This document shows positions 31,506-41,832 of a DNA stretch of 64,000 bases, one piece after another (position 1 is the stretch's first letter; each line of letters opens with the position of its first letter). The position numbers and the translations under genes were made by a program. Location of the stretch: assembly GCF_049243985.1 (NCBI RefSeq), contig NC_135372.1, forward strand, positions 94,355,318 through 94,419,317, in the 5' to 3' direction. The notes below the pieces were generated by a model. The model had not been told where the DNA came from. It ran no database searches and saw only the letters and a list, made by a program, of their open reading frames with translations. This stretch comes from Paroedura picta (Eukaryota > Chordata > Lepidosauria > Squamata > Gekkonidae).

Positions 31506-32857
31506 GGTCACTGAAATCATACCTATACCTATATCAATAATAAAACCATGCAGAGCTAAGACAAGCTAGAACACCAGTTGGAGGTCTGTATCTGGACCCC
31601 AGAGCAGAGCCAGGTGTAACAGAAGGGGAATGGCACCAAGTGCCCATTCATTATTTACAAGGCGCAGCATGAGAAGCAGACCATGAGCAAAAAGCTCCCC
31701 TGAGCTGCAGAATGGTTGGCAGCCTGGAGCTTATTTTGCTATCGTTGCAGTTTGCCTGCACTTTAATGGAGCCCTTTCCCCCACCCCTCCTCTTCCCACG
31801 AGGGCTGCAGACCTGATGCAGAGGAGGAGTGCTGGGAGAGGTTTCTGGTTCAGAATCGCTGGGCTGAGGGCAAAGGCACCATACGGAGATCAAAATCACA
31901 CTTGTCTTGCAAGGAGCTGAAAGAGTGAAACTCTGTTATACAAATCAGCCTTCCTGCATGGCAATCAATCAATTCGGAAAGCCAGTACAAGTGGCTTTTA
32001 AAATCTGACTTAGCCGTTGTTCACATCAGAAACCTGATATCCACACATTTATTTCTGTCTTTCTGTTTTATGTTCATGGATGGTGTTGGTGGGAGAAGGG
32101 CTAGAAAGCACTTTGAGCAGTACCTGTGAATCTGAGACTCTTCCTGTGGGTCTTTCTGGTTCCCCTCACCTATTAGAGGAGCCTCTGCCTAAAGAGGTAA
32201 GAGCAGTTCCTTGCAGAGATGCTGCAACCTTCATGGCTTGTCAAAGGAACTTGTCCTTTTCAGTGCCAGAGATTCTGGGTAGCTGATCCCAGGATTAGTT
32301 CACTGTTGCAGCAGATGCCCCAAACTCCTCAGGAGCTCTTAATGGCTGAAGCAGCATCCTGATGAGCCAGGTTGTTCTGGATCCAGGTGGGAGCGTATGT
32401 GTAGAATGGAGCCCTGGGGCACCACGGAGATGAAGCTAGGGTGCACACCAAGTCACAAATTTGGGGGGTGGGTGATTGCATCCAGTGATACTGACAAGGC
32501 AGTGGGGTGGGCTGTTTGGGTGTCACTTCCTCCAACCATTTGTTGCTGAACTGATGAAAGTATCTGAATTGCCCTGGATTTACATTGCAAAACCCTCTCG
32601 GGTAATGGGGAATAATAGCAAAGATTACCTCAGGGCTGCTCCCTTACTCAACATTTTGCTCTGGTGCAGTGAAGTACTTAGAAACATCCCTGTGACCATT
32701 CTAGCTCCCGTTTTCCTGCTATGTGCAGCACCAGCTTTTCTATGGATGTGTACGTAGCCCTCAGGGTGCAGTAGGGAGAGTGGTAACAAAACAAAATCCA
32801 TCCATTCTCCTTCCCATGTATTTAGAAAAACAGAACAACATTTTTAAGAGGGCAAGA

Positions 32858-33110
32858 TATCTATTTATCTATTTATTTATCTTCTTGCATTTCTATACTG
32901 TCCTCCCATAAGGCTCAGGGCAGTTTACATAAAATGTCATGAGTATACATCATAATCTAGTGACAACAAACATAACAGTGGCTCCAAAATTGATCATAAC
33001 AGATTATAACAAAACACTACAACAGATTCACAGTGGAACAACAACTCTCAACTTTTAACATGAAAATAATTACGGAAAGCAGTAAACCCATTACAGTACA
33101 AGTTTGGGGG
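32858..33110 (-). mobile_element. L2-like LINE 3' end, minus
   Basis: (TATT)n-like tail, then CTGTCCTCCCATAAGGCTCA and GGGCAGTTTACAT: the complement of the family's ATGTAAACYGCCCTGAGCC terminus, followed by AC-rich 3' UTR. Confidence 0.6.
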
Positions 33111-33356
33111 ATTCTACTTGTTCGAATTCATCAACAAAACACACATTGTGACGGGTTTTTTTAAAACATTTGAAGTACCTACTGAGTTGCCAAGACGATG
33201 CCAGAGACATTGGGGAGTGTCATGAAGTATGAATGATCATGGGGCAGGGACATGGTGCTAGCTGCTTGCAGAGGGAAAATGCAGCTCCCAGAGTCCTTTG
33301 CTAAAGTGCATGAGGATTAAACAATGCCCATGTGTGATAGCCAACTGTGTGTATGC

Positions 33357-33600
33357 ATGAATGGATTTATGTATTTATTTATTATATTTATATACTGCCC
33401 TCCGCAGAGGCTCAGGGCGGTTTACATTGAACTTATGAATCATACATGAAACAGTCTTCATTAATAATCATACAATAATATTAATAACAGTGGTTGTAAC
33501 AGTATAACAATATAATATAACAGTACAACAATGCAACAGTGCAGTGGCACAACAGGTCCAGAGCGCTCTGGTGGAGTTCTGGGGTGGGGGGGGCGAGGGG
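33357..33600 (-). mobile_element. L2-like LINE 3' end, minus
   Basis: TTATTTATTATATTTATATA, then CTGCCCTCCGCAGAGGCTCA and GGGCGGTTTACAT: a better-preserved copy of the same terminus as 32,858. Confidence 0.65.
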
Positions 33601-33728
33601 GGAGCAGGGGCCCTTCTTTCACTGTTGGTTATGCCTGGTCTCAACCAAATGCAATTCTGCTGAACATGCAGCTGTTTAGTGAATTTCTTACAAATGACTC
33701 AGCAAATACTCAATCCTATCATTGATAA

Positions 33729-34005
33729 GAGCCTCTTGTGGCACAAAGTGGTAAGGCAGCAGACATGCTGTCTGAAGCTGTCTGCCCATGAGGCTGGGAG
33801 TTCAATCCCAGCAGCTGGCTCAAGGATGATTCAGCCTTCCATCCTTCCGAGGTCGGTAAAATGAATACCCAGCTTGCTGGGGAGTAAACGGTAATGACTG
33901 GGGAAGGCACTGGCAAACCACCCCGTATTGAGTCTGCCAAGAAAACGCTAGAGGGTGTCACCCCAAGGGTCAGACATGACCTGGTGCTTGTACAGGGGAT
34001 ACCTT
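33729..34005 (+). mobile_element. Sauria-type tRNA SINE, full length
   Basis: Starts GAGCCTCTTGTGGCAC, with box B GGAGTTCAATCCCAGCAGC, the core GTCGGTAAAATGAATACCCA and the tail GTGCTTGTACAGGGGATACC. TCATTGAT at 33,719-33,726 and 34,006-34,013 is its 8-bp target duplication, with two extra bases before the start. Confidence 0.9.
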
Positions 34006-34013
34006 TCATTGAT

Positions 34014-37000
34014 GAATTGGTGTCATAGTCATAACTGGCAATTACAACACAATTGGAACTTATAGGAGCTCGGGTGTTCCTTGATCTTAGTTCAAGCAAT
34101 TCTTTGGAACCTGCTATGATAAAGGGCTCATGGGGATTACAGGATCTGTTTCCCCTGCCACAGAAATCTTACCAAAATAAAACTATGATCACTTGTTTCA
34201 CTATCCATATAGATGAAGCATAAGCGCACATCTCTAGCACCCAGGGCTCCCATGCACCTGGACTGAATATAAATTCAGACACAGACACAACACAAAATAG
34301 CACAGTGAACAGATATATTCCTCCATATTAACATATTATATTCACCTGTATGTTAACTACTCAAGTATGTGCTCACACAGAGTGTTCATCATCAATACAA
34401 CAACCAATCAAATCTTGACCATATTTACTGAAAGTGCATGTACACAGATAGAAATACTCATTATAAACACATGACAGAAACAAAAAGTTAATATTCCCTA
34501 CTTTACATTTCTACATGGGAGGTATGTACACTAAACCCATTCTTTCGAGTAAAATCAGAAGACATGGTAATACAGAAATGAATGTGAATACATTAGCCAC
34601 ACATGCACATGTATGTACAAACAAGGATAGTTATTGTGCTCACATAGAGGAAAGAAGTATTTCTAAAACCGTACTACAACTAATGATGAATTCTCTAAGG
34701 TCTGGTTTGTCTTGCAGATTGGCTCAATAGGTCTGATATGCATTAGACCAATATTATCCAGTTTGCTACACATCTGCCCCACATCTGTCTGCACTACAAA
34801 TGGGGCCAGATTTAGTGTCAACAGCAAACGTTCATTCCTTCCAGCTATAATTTGAATAGTTACATTACCTGTTTTTTACAACATGCACCCATTTCTGATA
34901 TAAATTGTGTTTGAACACCTGCCAACTGTACTTATTTGAGCAGCAGACCAGCATATGTACTTGGGAACTGGATCTGACAACTTACTGAACTTTGAAATTC
35001 CATAAACGTACTGGAGAATTTGAGGATGTATGATATTAGGAAGAAAAGCGTTTATGACCTTTTGATGTGGCAGAGAAACATGATTTTGAAGTTAATATCC
35101 TCAATGTTCTCATGCAGCATATGATAGTAGAGCTCCCTTTCCCACCCCGTAACATTGGATTGCACATTTTGTATGGGAGTCATAAGGTTGATTCATGCTG
35201 CCACATTTCCACAATTGGTAGAAAGTTACAGACACAGGCTTGGACCCAGTGGAGGTTTCCATAGACGAGAGGGACTTCTGCTCACATGGCGCAGTATTTC
35301 CCTGCCTCCCCTCTCCCACTGCAGTTAGGAAACAGGAGGTGCTGCTTATGGGGGGGGGAGAGACCGCGGGAGAAGCATTGACCACTGGTGGGGTTCCAGC
35401 TGTCTGCAGAAGTAGTGGAAGCTGGCAGAAATTACTCCCAACTCAGTCCCCAAGAATCCTCCATGGGATCTAAACTGCAGCATCTTTCCAGAGACCCTTC
35501 CTCGTAAAAAAAAAATAGGGAAGATCTATGTTGTTTTAGCAATATTTGTTTACTTATAAATCCAAACTTTGTACAGAAGCACCCAAATGCACAGCACCAG
35601 CCTCCAAAGCAGTCTCAGCTTCCTCTAAAAGCATCTTCCTCTCCCTCCTCCCAAGACTCTTTCTCACCAAACAGCTATAAAGCTGCTTCCTTCCGGGGCT
35701 ACATTGCAATGATTGAAACGTTTCTGTGTGAGCCCCATCCAAGTAGGTGAAGCATCTAGCTGCTTCCAGCCACCAATGTCTTATGTCATCTAGCCATCAT
35801 CTAAACATTGGCACCATTACAGAAGCTTCATTTGCTATTGCTAAACATTCCCTGTTAAGCTAAAAGCAAAGGTCATCTTCCTGTATAGAAATGCAACAAG
35901 ATGAATCTCCTGGTGGGAATCTCTGTTCTTCTGTCAAAAGTCAGAGGGGAGACTGAGTCAGACAAAGTGGAACCAACTCTGGGCTCAGATGTGGACGGCA
36001 TGAATGAGGTGCATCTTGTCTCTGGCCTCCCTGAGCGCCTCCGTATCTTGGCCTCCCTTCCCCTCCTGTACAATGAGAATGTCGCAAGCCACATGGTTAT
36101 TGTGTGAGTGAATGAAATAACGAAGTCCTGATATACAATGGACAGGTCGGGGCCAGCAAAAATCAAAATAAATGCACAGGGGATTCATGAATGGCATCCA
36201 GCCCTTCCCGCCCTTTGCACTACAGGGAATGCTGGCATGGAGGTGGGAGCGCAGAGCCCTCTGAGGCGGCACCTTCCATGGGAATAGAGTGACAGCCTTG
36301 GTTGTAACCAGGTTGAATATATATGGAAACTGCTGAATGGAGCTGTCAGTCTTGGGGAGGGGGGCTTGCTCCCCATGAAAGGCGAGCCACGGTTACATCC
36401 CAGGCAGGCAAGAACTGAACAGACATCCTGGGGCTGTCTCCAGCTGCCTTTGGTGCTGTGGGTGGCAGAGAGCTGCCTCTAAATGAGGAGGCTCTTTGAT
36501 GTGCCAGGGACAAAACTTGAGAAGAGCCCATTCAGCGTGCTGACACAAAGGGCTCTGGGGCTTCCACGGAGAAAGGCAGCTTTCCGGAGAGAATCCCCCT
36601 TGCCTCTGTACTGCTCTGCCAAGTGGTGATGTTATTACAGGAAGAGAAAGAAAGCAGCTTCCCCCTTGCCATCTGGGTGGGATCCAAGGCCCCTTTGTGT
36701 GATTCCTCAAGGTCAGGCGCTGGCACTGTATATGCTGACAGAGAGCAAGAATGACAGAGACACCAGTGAATCCACCTTTGTTGAAATACTGCTAGATTGG
36801 TGTCCCATTTTGGAATCAAATGCAGCCTGGCTCTACCTGTTGTCGAACGGCAGGGCCCCCTCAGTGAGGCTGCATCCACATGGCAAAGATTCTTCCTTTG
36901 CTTATCCTCACTGGCACAAAACCCGGAGCCCTCTGCACTGGCAACGCTGTGTGGCATCCACACAGATATATTGTATAGACCTTCCCCCATCAACTGCCAT

Positions 37001-37425
37001 ACTACCAGAGCACTTTTTCCAGTTTTTTTTAAAAAACTGCTATTGCTCTGTAGCATTATAACAGTGTATCCATCTATTGTCATAATCTACTAGCTCCTTT
37101 AAACTCCTTGTTGTCACTGTTTTAAAAATCAGACCTTTTTGTTGCAGAAACATAAAGGGAATGAAATGAAAAAGGCCAGCAACGTTTAAATGTCTGCAGT
37201 CCTATGACATGTCTGTAATGAAAAAGACTAGAAACTTTTGAGAATGAAAGCTGGGAATTCAGAGGATCATGGCAATAGACAGATACTTAATAATGGCTAT
37301 AGCTCACTAGCAATTACCATTTTTGTTAAAAGGCCTGAAGAAGGCTGCCGATGTCATGAAGAAAATAGCAACTGTGTGGGGGCTGAGGCAAGGTAATTTC
37401 AGTGGGGTCATCAAGATTAATGTCC
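34014..37425. other. Non-coding stretch
   Basis: Unique-looking sequence. The six-frame reading gives only frames without recognisable homology, the largest (183 codons) on minus at 36,532-37,083. No exon supported. Confidence 0.4.
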
Positions 37426-37427
37426 AA

Positions 37428-37496
37428 CATTTTAAGGGGGCTATACTGGTATTTATTGTTCTATTGTGAACCGCCACGAGCTCATATATATATATA
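37428..37496 (+). repeat. L2-like LINE tail ending in (AT)n
   Basis: TTCTATTGTGAACCGCCACGAGC is the family's terminus (given here as 5'-TGAACCGCCACGAGC), followed by a TATATA run at 37,481-37,496 into which later elements inserted. Confidence 0.55.
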
Positions 37497-37807
37497 CTAG
37501 TTTCAAAGCCCCTTTATAAAAAGGGGTTTTGAAAGGGGAGAAGGCACGTGAGTCCAGCAGGGAGGGAACCCCCAGCAGCCGCGCTTCGCGCGACTGCTGA
37601 GGGTTCCCTCGGGCGGCGGTCTGACGCTCACAGTTGCTCAGGCTGGGAATCGGAGGGACCAATCGGCAGGCGCTTCGCGCCTGCCGATTGGTCCCGATTG
37701 GTCCCTCCGATTGTCTGTCGTGAGGAAGGGTCCAACCCGGACCCTTCCTCATCACGGACAAAGCCCACCTCTAGGGGGCTTAACGAATTATTTAGTCTGT
37801 TTAAAGA
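37497..37807 (-). mobile_element. Short Helitron-like element, relative of the 26.4 kb copy
   Basis: On the minus strand it starts TCTTTAAACAG (37,807) and ends with a hairpin (CCCCTTT and AAAGGGG), CTTTGAAA and CTAG (37,500-37,497), followed by T. It shares with the larger copy GATGAGGAAGGGTCCGG, the GGAGGGACCAATCGGCAGGC palindrome and GAGCAACTGTGAGC. It lacks the minisatellite and is 311 bp long. It lies between an (AT)n run and the head of a Sauria SINE. Confidence 0.75.
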
Positions 37808-37808
37808 T

Positions 37809-38036
37809 GAGCCTCTTGTGGCGCAGAGTGGTAAGGCAGCCGTCTGAAAGCTCTGCCCATGAGGCTGGGAGTTCGATCCCAGCAGCCGGCTCAAGGTTGA
37901 CTCAGCCTTCCATCCTTCCGAGGTCGGTAAAATGAGTACCCAGCTTGCTGCTGGGGGGTAAATGGTAATGACTGGGGAAGGCACTGGCAAACCACCCTGT
38001 ATTGAGTCTGCCATGAAAACGCTAGAGGGCGTCACC
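37809..38036 (+). mobile_element. Sauria-type tRNA SINE, truncated tail
   Basis: GAGCCTCTTGTGGCGCAGAG head, GGGAGTTCGATCCCAGCAGC box B and GTCGGTAAAATGAGTACCCA core, ending after GCTAGAGGGCGTCACC without the usual BovB-like tail. (AT)n lies on both outer sides, apart from the Helitron, consistent with insertion into an AT repeat. Confidence 0.85.
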
Positions 38037-39390
38037 GGTTATATATATATATATATATATGTGTGGGCTTTTTCTTTCACATGGTTTGCAGTTACACTTT
38101 GACTGCAATCTTTCTAAAATAAAGCAGGGGGAAACAAGACAAATGGATGACTAGGATAAAATTAGCTTTACAACAGAGGTATATCAGCCAAATATAATAT
38201 CAAGGTAGGCACAACTGCTTTCTTTTTCTGTTCTACCCCATCTGCCCACAGCATATTGTTTTCTGCTCCCAACTGATAGGGTCCCATCTGTATTTGTCTC
38301 TTCAATTTTTATCCTACCTTTCTCTAAAACATAATGGAGACAAAAGTCGATTACAGAATCAAGTTATAGTATCACAATAAAACCCATTACCTCTATAAAA
38401 GAAGCATGAAAGTAGCATGTGAAAATTCCATTTCACGCTGCTTTGTAAGCTTCCTGTAACAGAACTATTTTTGTCCTTCTGTGGAAGCCTCCCAAGTGAA
38501 AGAACAAGGTAGGCGTCATGCAGAAGGGAGTTCCCCAAGCATGACACCGATTGAGAGAAAACCTGATTCCATGGTGGAGCAAGGAATCTTCCTTCCTCTA
38601 GTCTTATCCCATCACATCTAGAAGACACTCCCGCAGATTATCCCATTGAAATAGAAAAACAAAGTTCTACCTCCTTGATGAGCAAATGCTAAGAGCGATT
38701 GGCTCATAAGATATATGAATCACAGAGAAGACCATGACAGTTGTATGAAGAAACATGGAAATAAGCTCTCAGAATGTATGGTGGGTACTTCCTCACTGTA
38801 GTTTACAGCTGTAGATGTTTATAATATTAACAATAGTAGTATTCAACACCGAGGGGGGCAGGGAGGAATGTCCTTGGGTTATGGTCACAAGGAAATTATT
38901 GTGAGAAAGGGAAATTAAAGAAAGCATGAAGGTCACTGACTGCTCCTTCCAACAAGGACTCAGGATCTTGATCATGACCCAAAGAAAGGTCAGTTTAGTG
39001 ATCCAGAACAGTTGTTCCTTTAATACACCTGACCGCCAATTGTAAAGTATCTTTAGGTTGTGATCATGCGTATTTTACTGTTACCAAACAAAAATACAAA
39101 TTAGACACCAAGGAACACTGGATTCTGCAAGTGCGGTCAATTATATGCATTGAGACCACATGCATTTTTTGCCTTCTTTGGCTAAATTCTTTTTGTTAAT
39201 CCGAAGGAGGGGCAAAGAGCTACAGCCAGGGCTGAAGTCCATGCTTGAACCCATAAAAATCTTGCATCCCAGTCACTGAATGCCTCTTTTCAAGGGATAG
39301 AAGCTTGCTTAGGAAGGAAGGAAGGAAGGAAGGAAGGAAGGAAGTGCTAAGGTTTTCAGGATACTAAATTCTGCAGGCAAAACCAGCTTC
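38037..39390. other. Non-coding stretch
   Basis: (AT)n at 38,039-38,060, a decayed L2-like tail near 38,305 (minus) and (GGAA)n at 39,310-39,343. No exon recognised. Confidence 0.45.
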
Positions 39391-39394
39391 AGAT

Positions 39395-40300
39395 GCGGGG
39401 GTGGGAGGTGCCCGCCTCCGCAACAGCCCCCCACCCAGCCACCTACAGAGGGCCCTTCTTGAGACCGGGCATTCGGGGGGGGGGCGCCCCATCCGCCTAG
39501 CGCCGATATCCTCCTTACGGCCAGCCTACTTCTTTGCTGCCACCTTTCCGTGGCTTGCAGTTGGCTTGTTGTCTGCCATGCAAATAATCTAGCAGCTTCC
39601 TATGGAGGGCGGCCGGCTCTGCCTCTCCTCCCTCCATGGCTCCTGGTCTTGTTTCCATCTCGACCCGGCCCAGCCTCCCTCCGTCCGTCCAGCAGTGCCG
39701 CCGGCGTCCCTGGAAGGGGCTGCACCCAGGCGGCCGGCGAGGCAGGCAGCAGCGGCAGCACCTGCTAATGCAGCAGCGGAGAGGAGGGGGAGGCGGCGGC
39801 GGCGGCGGCGGAGGAGGAGGCCCGGAATGTTCTCCTGTCCTTGGATGAACTCCTCGCTCGCTGGCGCGCTCATTAGAGATGCTGCCACGCGGCCGCCGCC
39901 TCCTCCTCGGGAAGCTTCTTGCGCGGGGATATTTTTAGAGCCTGCTTTCCACGCCGAGCAGGAACTTCTGCATTACTCTTACCGCGTCAAACGGGCTGTC
40001 AAAGGAGCTGCCAAGGCAACTCGCTGCAGCTCAGCCAGTTTCCTCCAGCGGGGACCTGAAAGGCTCGCGCTGCAGTCAGCGCGAAAACCAGCCGTCTCCC
40101 GCGCCTTCCCCACCCACCGCAGCGCGAGCTCCGAAGGCCCTCCGCCTCGCCCGGGAAGAAGAGGAGGAGGCGCGGGGACTCGGGGGGGGGGGGATATCCC
40201 AGCTACAGGGGCGGCCTGGGGGACAGCAGCCCACTCCCAGGCAAAGGGGGGAGGGTCCCGGCATCCAGCAGGCCCCCAGCTCACCGCCATGTGTAGATGG
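39395..40300. promoter_or_regulatory. CpG island, possible promoter of an unidentified transcript
   Basis: About 0.9 kb of GC-rich, CpG-dense sequence standing out from AT-rich flanks, with (GGC)n near 39,795-39,820 and no repeat-family match. ATATTTTTAG, a MEF2-like site, is at 39,929-39,938. Long frames cross it on both strands but resemble no protein and are expected in GC-rich DNA. On minus, an ATGGCG followed by GTGAGC near 40,290 could be a start codon plus splice donor, but this is speculative. I cannot tell which gene, if any, it serves or its direction. Confidence 0.55.
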
Positions 40301-41546
40301 ATGGTGGTGCTAGGTTCCAACCTAATTTATTCTGCAGTGTTTGCTGTTTTATATAATCCTGCTTGGCAGGTCACGGTGAAGGGCATCTATGCAGTGCAAT
40401 GAAGATACACCCCGCAGACATCTTGTTGGGCAGTACTTGTTTTCTGGGATCCCCCCAAACACTGTCTACCCAATTTCAAGTGTTTTATAACCCCCCAAAG
40501 GACTAGAAACCTTTGCATTTCTACTAACTGAGATTCCCAGGGAATTGAATTCTCTGCCCAGTAAAGCACTAATGTGGAATCCCAGCAGATGCCATTGGGG
40601 TACTTTTAGTTTTTAGGGTTTTTTTTAACACATTGGCACTAGATCATCATTCTGTTGCTATGTCATTGTGACTCTGGCTTTATCTGCAGCCACACCAGCA
40701 ACAGGGAAACCATAAAATCCAATCCTCATGTGGAAGCCTGTGCTGTGTTGCTTCTGTCCTGGAGTTACTTTGCAATCCGGATATTTGTGTACGTGTGTGC
40801 TAAATCTGTGAATTGCACTTCCCTGGTGACTCCCCCAATTTGGACCAAGCAACGTGTGATACTTAGTCACATACAAGATAGTCCCCAGCTCTCCCCGCTC
40901 TCGTACAACAAGGAGCCATGGAGGCTGCAGTTTAGTGGCAGACCTATGCAAGGTCTTCACCCTTGCTGCCTCCTGCTTTGCTCAAACGGGGGTGGGGAGA
41001 AGAATCCTTGTGTTCTTCCATGTGGTAGATTTCCTATAGCGCACATAGAGGAAAGCAATTGCAAACCACCTTTGCTTCTCACTTGACTTGAAAATCCCTT
41101 GCAGGAGTCGCCATACGTCAGCTGCCTCTTTACAGAACTTTGGGTGCGTGCATGCACACACACACACACACACAGAATTATTTCCTGTGATTTACTTTGC
41201 TGTCGGGTCCCAAAAGATACATCAAAGTTCGAAGTGGATCCCCAAATATGCAGTAAGTTTCAAAATGAGCCCCGCTTCCCACAGTGTGAGAACTGCTCAT
41301 TTAGACTTCTGTGCTCAGCACTGAAAGACAAGGGCTGGAACAGCCTGACTTTCCCAGCCTTACTTCCTAAATGAGCACACCTTAATCACCTTCTGTCACG
41401 TTTCAGCATGCAGCAGTAGCAATAGAAGCTGGGACTCCCCCAGCATCGCTGGCCTTACACAATCCTTGTGTAGTATTGCATCATTTTTCCAGGGGATGCC
41501 CTTCTTGACACCAAGATTCTCCCACAGGTGCAGTTAATTGTAATAT
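40301..41546. other. Non-coding stretch
   Basis: (CA)n at 41,155-41,176; otherwise unique-looking with no exon recognised. Confidence 0.45.
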
Positions 41547-41658
41547 GGTAGAAATTACCATATATGGTCATATTACCTGATAAATGTTTAACAAATTATA
41601 TATATATAATTTGTTAAACATTTATCAGGTAATATGACCATATATGGTAATTTCTACC
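41547..41658. repeat. Perfect 112-bp palindrome
   Basis: Two 56-base arms are exactly complementary with no spacer; the centre is between 41,602 and 41,603 in a TATATA run. The left end is GGTAGAAATTACC and the right end GGTAATTTCTACC. Each arm holds ACCATATATGG and CCTGATAAATGTTTAACAAA. The right arm continues naturally into the hAT-like element, so the left arm looks like an inverted copy of it. Confidence 0.97.
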
Positions 41659-41832
41659 TGCCCCTCCTCCCAAAATGGCCAATGATGGGTCTGGAGGGGT
41701 TAGGAAGGACCCCCCCCCCCGGTTGGGAATTTACAGTTATATTGTGCACAATTGCACCTCTTTTGAGGTTTCTCAAAGCCTGAAGAATGTTTCAGGGATT
41801 TCTCAATGGTAAAAAAGTTGAGAAAGGCTGAG
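41603..41832 (+). mobile_element. hAT-like non-autonomous element, 3' half
   Basis: AATTTGTTAAACATTTATC, GACCATATATGG, CAAAATGGCCAATGATGGG and the end AAAAGTTGAGAAAGGCTG match the right half of the element at 15,449-16,053. The usual left half (CAGGCTTTCTCAACC...) is missing and is replaced by the inverted arm of the palindrome. Confidence 0.75.

Noticed and set aside
36532-37083. A 183-codon minus-strand frame
   Set aside because: No recognisable domain and no splice context; probably chance.
39602-40402. A 266-codon frame across the CpG island
   Set aside because: GC-rich DNA lacks stop codons by chance; the product is compositionally biased (Ala, Arg, Pro) with no motif, and an overlapping minus-strand frame looks equally plausible.
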